Shown here one piece after another: positions 8,578 to 17,698 of a stretch of DNA of 64,000 bases. The stretch is from assembly GCF_000733295.1 (NCBI RefSeq), contig NZ_JPMI01000423.1:163088-227087 (forward strand), given 5' to 3'. The stretch is from Archangium violaceum Cb vi76. Its GTDB lineage: Bacteria > Myxococcota > Myxococcia > Myxococcales > Myxococcaceae. Below the pieces are notes generated by a model. That model was given only the letters and a program-made list of their open reading frames with translations, did no database searches and had not been told where the DNA came from. How positions within the stretch are numbered: position 1 is the first letter of the stretch; the number at the start of each line of letters is the position of its first letter. A program made the translations under genes and the position numbers.

Positions 8578-9795
8578 TCAGTAGGTCAGGCCGTACTTCG
8601 CCGCCTTCTCCTTCACTCCCTTCATCACGTTCGCGTCGAACGAGTCGTCCTTGTCCGCCACGTTCTTCGCCCTCCAGGCGTCCCGCTCCGCCGCCAGCTT
8701 CGCCGCCTTCTCCTCCAGCGCCTTCCGCTCCCCCGCCAGTTGCTTCACCTTCGCGTCCCGCGCCGCCGCGTCCAGCCCCTTCAACTCCTGCGGCAGCTCG
8801 TCGGCCTTCACGCTCGCCAGCGCCTCCGGCTGCGCCGCCAGATCCACCGCTCCCCCCACCGCCTCCGGCGCGCTGCTCACCGACGCGGCGGCCCCCGCTC
8901 CCTTCCCCGCTCCACGCGTCGTCTTCAGGAACTGGATGCGCTCCGCCGCCGCCTCCGGCGCCAGGGTCGCCATCTGCTCCGCCCTCGCCCGGTTCGCCAC
9001 CTGCGCTTCCTTCTTCCCCGCGTACAGCGTCTTGCTCGCCAGCTCCGCGTTCACCTTCGCCAGCTCCGCGTCATACGGCGTCGCCACCGCCACCATTCCT
9101 CCCGACTGCTCCAGCGACTCGTACCGCCCGTCCGTCGTCTTCGCCGCCAGCTTCCAGTGCGTCTCCGTCTCCGGGTCCCCTCCACACCGCACCGTGTTCA
9201 CCACGATGTGCTTCTCCGCCGCCCGCTTCACCCAGTGCTTGAAGTTCCAGTCGTCGTTGCGCTGCGCCGGCGGCGCGTCCCCCACCAGGAAGATGAGCTT
9301 CATCGTCTCCCGGCTCTGGTCCCACGACAGCTTCGACACCGCCTCGCCCAACCCACGCCCCACGTGCTCCGGCGTGTCACCGCCTCCGTCCGCCTGCAGC
9401 TTCCGCAGATGCGTGAAGAGGCCGTCCAGGTCCTCCGTCAGCTCGTACCGCTTCGTCACGTAGGCGTCCCCCACGTCCCGGTACGCCACCAGCCCCACCC
9501 GCACCCGCGGCGTGGGCTTGCCCTGTGCGATGCGCGACGCGATGGAGAAGATCTTCTGCTTCGCCCCCTCGATCAGCCCCGACATCGAGCCCGTCGTGTC
9601 CAGCACGAACACCACGTCGATCCTCGGACGCATCTGCTGCTGCTGGGACGGCGGGGGCTGGGCCTGTGCCCCCTGCACCTGGGGCTGGGACTGGGCGGGC
9701 TTCTGGGGCGCCTCGGCGAGGGCCAGGGGAGACGCGAACGCAACGAGGGCCAGCGCGGCCCCGAGCATGGGGCGCGAAACGGACTTCAGGGTCAT
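8578..9795 (-). CDS. secreted von Willebrand factor A domain protein
   Basis: A 405-residue exported protein. A signal peptide (hydrophobic core LGAALALVAFASPLALA) is followed by a Gln/Pro-rich linker. The VWA domain (about residues 58-260) opens with the MIDAS DxTxS motif in VFVLDTTGSMSG and continues with GLVAYRDVGD and ADGGGDTPE. The C-terminal 100 residues (AARDAKVKQLAGERKALEE onward) form a likely coiled coil. VWA domains bind metal and partner proteins. The ATG follows GGAG at good spacing. It may be periplasmic or outer-surface; its partner is unknown. Confidence 0.82.
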   Translation of the reverse strand: MTLKSVSRPMLGAALALVAFASPLALAEAPQKPAQSQPQVQGAQAQPPPSQQQQMRPRIDVVFVLDTTGSMSGLIEGAKQKIFSIASRIAQGKPTPRVRVGLVAYRDVGDAYVTKRYELTEDLDGLFTHLRKLQADGGGDTPEHVGRGLGEAVSKLSWDQSRETMKLIFLVGDAPPAQRNDDWNFKHWVKRAAEKHIVVNTVRCGGDPETETHWKLAAKTTDGRYESLEQSGGMVAVATPYDAELAKVNAELASKTLYAGKKEAQVANRARAEQMATLAPEAAAERIQFLKTTRGAGKGAGAAASVSSAPEAVGGAVDLAAQPEALASVKADELPQELKGLDAAARDAKVKQLAGERKALEEKAAKLAAERDAWRAKNVADKDDSFDANVMKGVKEKAAKYGLTY

Positions 9796-9889
9796 GGCAG
9801 GGCTCCGGGGAGAGGTAATCCGGGTCGAAATTCCAGCGCGCGCTCGCTGGTGTAACGGACGAGCCTCCCCTTGGGTCTAATGTCCCCCC

Positions 9890-10789
9890 GTGCGCGTCTT
9901 CCACTGCGACCAATACGCCGTCCCCCTCCCTCCCGGGCACCGCTTCCCCATGGAGAAGTACCGGCTGCTGCGCGAGCTCCTCCTGGAGCGCGGCGTGCTC
10001 TCCCCCGGCCAGCTCCAGCCCTCCGCCCCCATCTCGCGCACGGACCTGGAGCGCGTCCACACCCCGCGCTATCTCGACGCCCTCTGGACCGGCACCCTCT
10101 CCGAGGCCGAGCTCCGCCGCCTGGGCTTCCCCTGGTCCGAGAACCTGCTCGTGCGCTCGTGCGCCTCCGTGGGTGGCACCGTGGGCGCCGCCCGCGCGGC
10201 CCTCGAGGACGGCATCTCCGGCAACCTCGCCGGTGGCACCCACCACGCCTTCCCCGACCACGGCGAGGGCTACTGCGTCTTCAACGACATCGCCGTGGCC
10301 ATCCGCGTCCTCCAGGCCGAGCGGCGCATCCAGCGCGCCGTCGTCGTGGACCTCGACGTCCACCAGGGCAACGGCACCGCCGCCGTCTTCCAGGGCGATG
10401 ACTCCGTCTTCACCTTCTCCATCCACGGCGAGCACAACTTCCCCTTCCGCAAGCAGCGCTCCAGCCGCGACGTGGGGCTGCCCGATGGCGTGAACGACAG
10501 CGCCTACCTCGATGTGCTCGTCACCCACCTGCCCGAGGTGCTCGAGGCCGCGGGCGCCGACATCCTCTTCTACCAGGCCGGGGTGGACCCGCTCGCCGAG
10601 GACTCGCTCGGCCGGCTGTCCCTCACCCACTCCGGCATGCGCGAGCGCGACCGGTTCGTGCTGCAGGCCGCGTGGCACCGCGGTCTCCCCATCGTGCTCA
10701 CCCTCGGGGGCGGCTACGCGAAGCCCATCACCGCCACCCTGGAGGCCCACGTGGGCACCTACGAGACCGCCCACTCCGTCTGCCGGTGA
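9890..10789 (+). CDS. histone deacetylase family (acetylpolyamine/AcuC-like) Zn hydrolase
   Basis: A 299-residue cytosolic enzyme with the arginase/deacetylase fold, starting with GTG. Active-site motifs are in order: the His-His pair in GGTHHAFPDHGEGYCVFND, the zinc-binding DxDVHQGNGT in VVVDLDVHQGNGTAAVF, YQAGVDPL with the third metal ligand, and the glycine loop LTLGGGYAK. The length is that of the compact single-domain group (class IV-like and bacterial deacetylases). It should remove acetyl groups from lysine, polyamine or another small molecule; which one is not evident. It stands alone between divergent and downstream genes. Confidence 0.9.
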   Translation: MRVFHCDQYAVPLPPGHRFPMEKYRLLRELLLERGVLSPGQLQPSAPISRTDLERVHTPRYLDALWTGTLSEAELRRLGFPWSENLLVRSCASVGGTVGAARAALEDGISGNLAGGTHHAFPDHGEGYCVFNDIAVAIRVLQAERRIQRAVVVDLDVHQGNGTAAVFQGDDSVFTFSIHGEHNFPFRKQRSSRDVGLPDGVNDSAYLDVLVTHLPEVLEAAGADILFYQAGVDPLAEDSLGRLSLTHSGMRERDRFVLQAAWHRGLPIVLTLGGGYAKPITATLEAHVGTYETAHSVCR

Positions 10790-10895
10790 GGAATGACCCT
10801 CCGGGCGCCCCCCCGCCGGGACCGGGCACGGGCAGGGGAGCTTCCCGGCCGCAATTCCTTGCATGCCCCTCGGCGGATCGGGTTTCTTGCCCGGC

Positions 10896-12974
10896 ATGAG
10901 TTCTCACCCGCCCGCTTCCCGGGTCTCGAGGGCACTGCCCTGGCTCGAGGCGGCTGGCCTGGGCGCCGGCCTCCTCCTGGCCGTGCACCTGCTCTCGCTC
11001 GGCGCCTTCCTGCTCCCCGCGTGGCGGCAACTCACCGGCCAGGTGCGGGACGAGATGTCCGCCCTCACCACCCACATCCTCGGGTTCCAGGCCGCGCTCG
11101 TCCTGGGTGTGGTGCTCGTGGGTGCCCTGTGCGGCGTGGCGGCCCGCGTCCTCCTGCTCGGGCTCGGCCTCCGTCCCTCCCGCCTCCGGGTGGCTGGTCT
11201 AGGTGCGCTGCTCGCCGCCGCCCAGGTGGCTCGGACCATCGCCCACCGCCCCGCCCTCTTCGAGGACATGCTCTGGCGCATGGGTGGCCTCCGCGCGCAC
11301 TTCCAGGTGGCGCTGGTGGAGGGCCTTGGCGAGCGGAACCTGGACCTGCTCCTGCTCGGCCTCGGCGCCGCCTGGGCCGTGGCCGCGCTCGTGCGGCACC
11401 ACCGGCTCCTGCTCGGACGCAAGGCCCTCTTCACCGGCGGGGCGGTGCTCCTCGTGGCCCTCGCCTCCGCGCTGCCGATGAGGAGCACCTCCCAGTCCAA
11501 GGGCAGGTCCATCATCATCCTCGCCGCCGATTCGCTCCGGCCCGACCGCTTCACCTCCGAGGGCAACCCGCGCGACACCACGCCCCACCTGGATGCCCTG
11601 CGGAGCAAGAGCCTGTGGGTGGCCAACCACTTCGTGCCCATCGCCAGCACCACCGCGTCGTGGACCTCGCTGCTCACGGGCGTCTACCCGCACCGCCACG
11701 GCATCAGGGATCTCTTCCCCCGCGCCGAGGTGTCCAACGTGCTCCTGCCCACGCTCCCCAGCGTGCTCGCCGCCCAGGGCTACAACACCGCCGTGGTGAG
11801 CGACTACGCCGGCGAGATGTTCAACCGCGTCCGCTACGGCTTCGACGTCGTCGACGCCCCGCCCGAAACGAGCGTCGAGGTCTTCGCGGACCGTGAGTCC
11901 TTCCAGCGCCTGCCCCTCGCGCTCGCCTTCTTCAGTGGCCCGCTCGGCCAGCGGCTGTTCCCCGTGGCCCGCTACCTCCCGGTGAACGCGGACCCTTCCG
12001 TCCTCACCGGGCGCGTCCTCGCCCAGCTCGAGCGGCTCGAGGCCAGCGACAAGCCCTTCCTCCTGGTGGCCTTCTACTCCGTCACCCACGCGCCCTTCGC
12101 TCCGCCCATGCCGGACGCGAACGCCTACACCCGGCCGGACTACACGGGCTCCAGCCGCTACTCCTACGAGCTCCAGCAGCTCAACGACCTCGCCCGCGTC
12201 TCCGACCGTCCGGCCGACACGGACATCGAGCAGATCCGCGCCCTCTACGACGGCAGCCTCAGGGCCTTTGATCGCGAGGTGGGCCGGCTCGTCGAGCGGC
12301 TCGAGGCCGATGGCGTCCAGGACCGGCTGCTCGTCGTGACGGGAGACCACGGGGAGAACCTCTTCGAGCCCGGCACCACCACCGAGCACGGCAAGTGGTT
12401 CGAGGGCGGTGACGCCGCCAACCGCACCGCCTTGTTGCTCCAGGGCCCCGGCATCACGCCCGGCATCCGCGAGGGGCTCGCCAGCGGGGTGGACCTGATG
12501 CCCACGCTCCTCGACGCGCTCCAGCTCGAGGTGCCCGAGGGCCTCGACGGCCGCTCCCTGCTCCAGCCGCTCCCCGAGGACCGCACCGTCTTCGCCGAGA
12601 CCACCCTCTGGCTCGGCGGCCCCCGGTCTCAACCGCCCGGTGCCCTCACCTACCCGGCCCTGCTGGAGCTGCTGGAGGTCGAGCCCGGCACGCATGCGCT
12701 CGTGCTCAAGCGCTCGTGGATGGATCGGACGGTGACCGCCAAGCTCCGCGCCGCGCGGCGGGGACCCTGGGAGCTCGTCTACATGCCGACGAACGAGTCG
12801 CCCCGCTGGCGGCTGTTCGACTTGAAGGCGGATCCCCACGCGCAGCGGGACCTCTCCAGCGAGCACCCGGACGTCACCGCCTCGCTGCGAGCCGAGCTGC
12901 TGCGCTGGATGGAGCAGGATCCGTTGCGCTGGCTGGACGCGCGTGAGCACCTCGTCTACCGGGAGGAACAATGA
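10896..12974 (+). CDS. membrane alkaline-phosphatase-superfamily ('sulfatase') protein with Thr in the nucleophile position
   Basis: A 692-residue protein (an in-frame ATG at 10863 could add 11 residues). Residues 15-190 contain about four to five membrane helices. The catalytic domain begins with the metal-binding SIIILAADSLRPDRF. The site matching the sulfatase C/S-x-P-S-R motif reads TTASWTSLLTG (252-262), so Thr252 replaces the formylglycine precursor. Metal ligands continue with VVTGDHGENLF and EHGKWFEGG. Thr nucleophiles are known in LtaS- and EptA-type transferases and in phosphodiesterases, so activity on a phospho-ester is more likely than sulfate hydrolysis. It overlaps the next, related gene by 4 bases. 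Confidence 0.8.
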   Translation: MSSHPPASRVSRALPWLEAAGLGAGLLLAVHLLSLGAFLLPAWRQLTGQVRDEMSALTTHILGFQAALVLGVVLVGALCGVAARVLLLGLGLRPSRLRVAGLGALLAAAQVARTIAHRPALFEDMLWRMGGLRAHFQVALVEGLGERNLDLLLLGLGAAWAVAALVRHHRLLLGRKALFTGGAVLLVALASALPMRSTSQSKGRSIIILAADSLRPDRFTSEGNPRDTTPHLDALRSKSLWVANHFVPIASTTASWTSLLTGVYPHRHGIRDLFPRAEVSNVLLPTLPSVLAAQGYNTAVVSDYAGEMFNRVRYGFDVVDAPPETSVEVFADRESFQRLPLALAFFSGPLGQRLFPVARYLPVNADPSVLTGRVLAQLERLEASDKPFLLVAFYSVTHAPFAPPMPDANAYTRPDYTGSSRYSYELQQLNDLARVSDRPADTDIEQIRALYDGSLRAFDREVGRLVERLEADGVQDRLLVVTGDHGENLFEPGTTTEHGKWFEGGDAANRTALLLQGPGITPGIREGLASGVDLMPTLLDALQLEVPEGLDGRSLLQPLPEDRTVFAETTLWLGGPRSQPPGALTYPALLELLEVEPGTHALVLKRSWMDRTVTAKLRAARRGPWELVYMPTNESPRWRLFDLKADPHAQRDLSSEHPDVTASLRAELLRWMEQDPLRWLDAREHLVYREEQ

Positions 12975-15205
12975 TGCGCGCGCGGATGCTCGTGCTGCTG
13001 GTGCTGCTGGCCGGCGCGCTGGGGCTGGCCTTCACCCTGAGGCCCCACGCCGCGCCCCCCACGTCCCCGCGGCTCATCGATGCCCTGGCCAACGCCCTCG
13101 AGGTCCCGGCGCCCCCCGCGGAGCCGGCGCTGCTCGAGCTGGAGCGCTTCCCGGACACCACGGGCCACGCCGCGCTCGCCGTGCCCCTCCCGGTGGAGCC
13201 CGTACGCGGCTTCGTGCTCCGCGTGCGGATGGCCCCCACCGATGGCCCCCGCCCCGCCATCACCCTGCGCAGCCTCGACGCCGCCGAGGCCGCGGCCTTC
13301 GGAGGCCAGCCCCGGCCCATCGACGGGCCCCTCCCCGGCAAGGAGCTGGGGCCCTGCCTGCGGTCCTCGCGCGCCCCCAACGGACAGTGGATGTGCCAGC
13401 GCTTCGCCCACCTGCCCTCGAACGCGGGGGCGGGCCTGCTCGTCATCTCCGGCGCGGCCAACGCCGTGCGGCGCATCGAGGTGCTGAACGCGGACATGCC
13501 GGACTGGCGCACCCCGGGCAACCCCATCCTCTCGCGCCTCATCCGCCGCGCCGCCAACGCCAGCCCGACGGGCTCCAGCTGGCGCACGGGGCTCGTGGCA
13601 CGTCCCGGCGGCCGCTACACCTTCGAGGTCACCCTGCCCGAGCGCGCCGAGCTCTGGGTGGGCCTGGGCCACGAGCAGGGCTCGCGCGGAGCCCCGGTGC
13701 GCTTCATCGCCCGCCAGGATGACCGCGTGCTGCTCGACGAGGTGGTGCCTGCGGACCTGAAGTGGCACGACCAGCGGCTGCGTCTGGAGGGCGAGGCCGG
13801 CCAGCGCTCGCGCATCACCCTGGAGGCCCAGGCCGCCGGCGGCACGGGCGAGGCGCGCGGTCTCTGGTCCACCCCCCGCGTCATGAGCGCCTCGTCCGCT
13901 CCCAACATCCTGCTCATCACCGTGGACGCCCTGCGCGCCGACCACCTGGGCACCTATGGATATGGGCGCAACACCTCGCCGATGATCGATCACGTGGCGC
14001 GCTCGGGCGTCCAGTTCGACCGCGCGACCGCCCAGTCCTGCCTGACCTGGCCCTCCATCACCTCCCTGATGACCGGCCGCTACCCCCTCGGCACCGGCGT
14101 CCAGGAGCGCGGGCAGCGGCCCCCGCCCGACCTCGCCACCCTTCCCCAGCTCCTCGCCGCGCACGGCTACGACACCTTCGCGGGCACGGACCAGGCGCTC
14201 TTCCCGCCCATCGACCTGTCCGACTTCGACGACGCCGACCGCATCAACGTCTTCATCAAGCCCTCGCCGCGGAAGCAGCTCGAGCGGCTCGCCGCGCAGT
14301 TCGCCGACCACCCCACCTTCGCCTGGTTCCACCTGGAGAACGTCCACTACCCGCTCACCCCCCGGCAGCCACTCCGGTTCGACCCCGGCTACGAGGGGCG
14401 CTTCCAGAACGCCTTCACCCAGGAGGATCACAACCAGTTCATGTCCCCTGGGGACGTCACGCCCCGCGAGCAGGAGCACATCAACGCGCTCTACGACTCG
14501 GCCATCGTGGACGCGGACCAGGAGATCCAGGCGATGCTCGCCACGCTGGACCAGCACGGCGTGCTGGAGCGCACCATCGTCGTCATCACCGCGGACCATG
14601 GCGAGCGGCTCGGCGAGCACGGTGCCGTGCTCGAGCACGTCGCGCCCCACCATTCCGTCCTCCAGGTCCCGCTCATCATCGCCTGGGAGGGGAAGCTCGC
14701 CGTCGGGCAGCGCATCCCGTCCCGCGTCCAGCTCATCGATGTGTTCCCCACCCTGCTCTCGCTCGCCGGAGTGCCGCACCCGCCCGGGCTGGACGGGAGG
14801 GACCTGTCCCCCGCGCTCCGGGGCGAGCCGCTCCCCGACGTCCCCGCCTACGCCGACTGCAAGGGCTACTTCTTCGCGCGGTACCAGGGCGACGAGCTCG
14901 TCATCATCAACCCCGAGGGCAAGGAGTCCGTGCTCTCCTACGGCCTGCGCACCACCGTGAAGCCGCGCGAGCTGTATGACCTGGCGAAGGATCCATCCGG
15001 ACAGCGCGACATCGCCGGAGAGGAGTCCGCCCGGGCCGAAGCGGCCTCCACCGCCCTCCGCGCGGAGCTCGAGCGGTGGAAGCGCCGGAGCACCACCGCG
15101 GAGCAGGGCCACATCGGCCAGGCCGCCATCGAGGCCCTCCAGCAGGCCGGCTACCTCCAGGGGACGCCGGACCCCGAGGTGGAGACGGCCCGGCCCCGCG
15201 AATGA
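12971..15205 (+). CDS. secreted/anchored alkaline-phosphatase-superfamily ('sulfatase') protein
   Basis: A 744-residue protein whose ATG overlaps the stop of the preceding related gene. The N-terminus has one hydrophobic segment (MLVLLVLLAGALGLAF), a signal or anchor. Residues 30-305 form an extra beta-rich domain, possibly for binding. The catalytic domain starts with NILLITVDALRADHLG; the nucleophile region reads TWPSITSLMTG (359-369), again with Thr (359) where sulfatases have Cys/Ser. VVITADHGERLGEHG supplies later metal ligands. With its neighbour it probably acts on the envelope, for example on phosphorylated glycans or lipids, but the substrate is unknown. Confidence 0.8.
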   Translation: MMRARMLVLLVLLAGALGLAFTLRPHAAPPTSPRLIDALANALEVPAPPAEPALLELERFPDTTGHAALAVPLPVEPVRGFVLRVRMAPTDGPRPAITLRSLDAAEAAAFGGQPRPIDGPLPGKELGPCLRSSRAPNGQWMCQRFAHLPSNAGAGLLVISGAANAVRRIEVLNADMPDWRTPGNPILSRLIRRAANASPTGSSWRTGLVARPGGRYTFEVTLPERAELWVGLGHEQGSRGAPVRFIARQDDRVLLDEVVPADLKWHDQRLRLEGEAGQRSRITLEAQAAGGTGEARGLWSTPRVMSASSAPNILLITVDALRADHLGTYGYGRNTSPMIDHVARSGVQFDRATAQSCLTWPSITSLMTGRYPLGTGVQERGQRPPPDLATLPQLLAAHGYDTFAGTDQALFPPIDLSDFDDADRINVFIKPSPRKQLERLAAQFADHPTFAWFHLENVHYPLTPRQPLRFDPGYEGRFQNAFTQEDHNQFMSPGDVTPREQEHINALYDSAIVDADQEIQAMLATLDQHGVLERTIVVITADHGERLGEHGAVLEHVAPHHSVLQVPLIIAWEGKLAVGQRIPSRVQLIDVFPTLLSLAGVPHPPGLDGRDLSPALRGEPLPDVPAYADCKGYFFARYQGDELVIINPEGKESVLSYGLRTTVKPRELYDLAKDPSGQRDIAGEESARAEAASTALRAELERWKRRSTTAEQGHIGQAAIEALQQAGYLQGTPDPEVETARPRE

Positions 15206-15251
15206 CCCGGGGGAGGTCCACGCGGGCCGGGCTCTCGGGTAGGCTCGGGGG

Positions 15252-16046
15252 ATGAACCAGAACCCCCCGGTGTGGATGCGCGGAGTCCTGCTCGCCGCGT
15301 GGATGACGGGCACCCTCGCCCATGCGCACCAGACGCCTCCCGGTGAGGTCTACCCGGACGTCCGCCGCTCGGAGCAGGGCTTCGTCGTGACGTACCGCTC
15401 GTCCATCGAGGACCGCTACTTCTCCCGGCCGTACGGCCTCGATGGAAAGCCCTCGGCCGAGCCCAAGGTCATCCCCGAATCCAAGGTCCCGCCCACCATC
15501 CGGACCGTCAACCGGTGGCCCAAGGTCCCGGGCATGTCCGACGAGACCGAGCAGGCCGTCCTCGAGCGCGTCTTCCTCGGGTTCGGTACGAGCGCCGCCA
15601 TCGTGAGCGATGGCAGGAACGTGGAGTGGATCCGCATCTACCGGGGAGAGGCCCTGCGGTGCATCCTGAAGATCGCCACCCTCGAGCAGCGCTGTATCCG
15701 GTTCGGGCAGATCCTCGATGGCCCCATGGGCCTCTCGCTGCTCGCCGAGCCGCTGTGGAACGGCTCCGAGCGCGGCGTCTTCTGGATCAACGAGTACTAC
15801 CAACTGGTGTTCAGCACCTGGGAGGCCTATTCCCACGGACCCGTGCGGACCCGGCTCGTATGGAATGAGTTCGGCCCGGACACCTCGCTGACCTCCGCGG
15901 TGAACGGCGACGTGGCCATGGTGGCCGCCCATGTTCCCAATGAGAAGGGGCTGTTCCAGGTCGCGACGTGGACCATGCGTTGGCCCACGCGTCCCGCGGC
16001 CCCGGGCAAGGAGCCCCAGGTGACGGGCTCAACCCAGGGCCCGTGA
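15252..16046 (+). CDS. secreted hypothetical protein
   Basis: A 264-residue protein with a signal peptide (hydrophobic GVLLAAWMTGTLAHA, probable cleavage near residue 25). The mature part is rich in aromatic and beta-forming residues (EWIRIYRGEALRCILKIATL, EYYQLVFSTWEAY) and may form a beta-propeller-like or WD-like fold; no family was recognised. It follows the two sulfatase-like genes on the same strand with a 46-bp gap and may be co-transcribed. Its 3' end runs into a REP-like hairpin. Confidence 0.6.
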   Translation: MNQNPPVWMRGVLLAAWMTGTLAHAHQTPPGEVYPDVRRSEQGFVVTYRSSIEDRYFSRPYGLDGKPSAEPKVIPESKVPPTIRTVNRWPKVPGMSDETEQAVLERVFLGFGTSAAIVSDGRNVEWIRIYRGEALRCILKIATLEQRCIRFGQILDGPMGLSLLAEPLWNGSERGVFWINEYYQLVFSTWEAYSHGPVRTRLVWNEFGPDTSLTSAVNGDVAMVAAHVPNEKGLFQVATWTMRWPTRPAAPGKEPQVTGSTQGP

Positions 16047-16060
16047 TACCCTCACCCCGT

Positions 16061-16081
16061 CCCTCTCCCGGAGGGCGAGGG
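16061..16081. terminator. REP-like palindrome, copy 2, between convergent genes
   Basis: The string ATACCCTCACCCCGTCCCTC matches the copy near 8480. Its hairpin (arms 16061-16069 and 16073-16081) has nine positions with one mismatch and a GGA loop. It lies between two convergent genes and can act as a bidirectional terminator. Confidence 0.55.
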
Positions 16082-16125
16082 GTTGTGACGCGGCCCTCCC
16101 TTTTGGCCCACGGCGCGCGGCGGGT

Positions 16126-17535
16126 TCAGCGCACCATCAACGCGGCGAGCTTGCTCGCGAGCTCCGCCTCGGTGCGCAGCGGCGCGTCGTCCAGCACCTC
16201 CGCCTCCGCGTGCATCAGGGCCGCCGTCCGGTCCGCCACCTCGCGGGCCTGCACGTGCTCGCCCTTCATCCATTTGTCACAGGCCATCCGCGCCCCCAGG
16301 ATGAAGTTCGTCAGCGCCACCGTCTTGCGCACCGTGCGCTGCGAGTACCACGCCTCCGAGGACACGAGCGGCTCGCTGCCCTCGTAGCTCGCCGTGAGGG
16401 TGACCGCCGTGCCCGAGTTCCCCTCCGCCGCGTTGTAGGAGAACGCGCTCGTCACCAGCTGCTGGTTGGGTGACACCGGCCCCTGCTCCGGCCGGCTGAG
16501 CCGCGCCAGCACCGCGCCCCGGCGCCGCGAGAGGAACACCGTGGCCACGTCCATCACCGCCTCACTCGCCCCGGGCTCCACTCCGGGCAGGCCGTACACC
16601 GCCTCCACCCGGGAGCCCTCGGCCGGCGTGAGCGCCATCTTCAAGTCGTAGGCGATGGGCGTCACCAGGAAGTCGAAGTCCTCGTCGAACACCTTCCGCG
16701 TCCGCTCCGCGTCGCTCAGGTAGAAGTAGTTGGAGCCGCGCACGGCCGACATCTTCGTGACGAGCGCCTGCCCGAACGCGATGTTCACGCCGAACACCGT
16801 CGTGTCCCGGCCCTTCTGGGAGTTTTCACGCAGCAGCTCCATGAACTCGCCATCACCCGTGGCGCCCACGTTGGGCATCGCGTCCGTGAAGAGGAAGAGC
16901 CGCCGGGCCCGTGACGGATCCACCTGCCTCGTGGCGAGCTGCTTGAACCCCTCGCGCAGCCCACACTCGATGCACGTGCCGCCCGCATCCTGGATGGTGC
17001 CGATGGAGCGCTTGAGCGCCGCGCGATCCTTGACCGGGCCCTGCGACACCAGCGTGCTGACCGAGTTATCGAAGATGACCAGCGAGAGGGTGTCGTTCTG
17101 GTCCAGCTTGTCCACCAGCGTGCGCGCGGCGGCCTTCACCGCCTCCATCGGCTCGCCCTCCATGGAGCCCGAGTGGTCGATGACCAGCGCCACGTCGAGC
17201 GGCTTGCGGCGGAAGGTGGCCGGGTCCACGCCCGAGGAGAACCCCACCTGCACGAACACCTCCTGACGCCCCGTGTCGAGGGCCGGCGCGATGGCCGTCG
17301 CCGTGCTCAGACACAGCACCTGCTCGCAGGGCGGGCCCTCGAGGGGCAGGTCATGCTCCGCGAAGAGCCCCTCGGCGACGAAGTCCTCCGGCCTCGGTAT
17401 CTGTCCTTGGTCGATCTTCGTGCGAGCCAGCGCGATGTCTTGCGAACCACCCGGGGCCGCGCCAAAGCCCGAGCCACCACCACAGCCCACCAACGACAAA
17501 GCCGCCCACAGCGCGGCCAGATGCTTTCGCGTCAT
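16126..17535 (-). CDS. von Willebrand factor A domain lipoprotein
   Basis: A 469-residue lipoprotein. The signal MTRKHLAALWAALSLVGCGG has a clear lipobox (LVGC). I chose the ATG nine bases after GGAGG; another ATG nine bases upstream directly abuts the site. The VWA domain (about residues 115-300) carries the MIDAS DxSxS in ALVIDHSGSMEGEP, plus LFLFTDAMPNVG. The remainder is beta-rich and may be the C-terminal domain common to inter-alpha-trypsin-inhibitor-like VWA proteins. It should sit in the outer membrane or periplasm. It is divergent from no gene and may be part of a lipoprotein-rich surface locus. Confidence 0.82.
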   Translation of the reverse strand: MTRKHLAALWAALSLVGCGGGSGFGAAPGGSQDIALARTKIDQGQIPRPEDFVAEGLFAEHDLPLEGPPCEQVLCLSTATAIAPALDTGRQEVFVQVGFSSGVDPATFRRKPLDVALVIDHSGSMEGEPMEAVKAAARTLVDKLDQNDTLSLVIFDNSVSTLVSQGPVKDRAALKRSIGTIQDAGGTCIECGLREGFKQLATRQVDPSRARRLFLFTDAMPNVGATGDGEFMELLRENSQKGRDTTVFGVNIAFGQALVTKMSAVRGSNYFYLSDAERTRKVFDEDFDFLVTPIAYDLKMALTPAEGSRVEAVYGLPGVEPGASEAVMDVATVFLSRRRGAVLARLSRPEQGPVSPNQQLVTSAFSYNAAEGNSGTAVTLTASYEGSEPLVSSEAWYSQRTVRKTVALTNFILGARMACDKWMKGEHVQAREVADRTAALMHAEAEVLDDAPLRTEAELASKLAALMVR

Positions 17536-17698
17536 GTCTGTCATCCTCCAGGAAAGGGGACCTCGCGCCACAGCAAGTCCCGTTCCGCACGCAAACCCTT
17601 GATTTCACGGTACGCGAGTACACGGAGGTTCCTCTCCCCTGACAGCCATGTCCTGGCTGGGAATGGAGCGGGAAAGGAGAAGACATGCGCGACAGCGC

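Noticed and set aside
10896..12974. Assignment as a true formylglycine sulfatase
   Set aside because: The nucleophile box has Thr, not Cys or Ser, and lacks the following Arg, so no formylglycine can form.
12956..15313. 785-codon minus-strand open frame opposite the second sulfatase-like gene
   Set aside because: High GC leaves antisense frames open. It has no motif, while the + strand frame has clear catalytic motifs.
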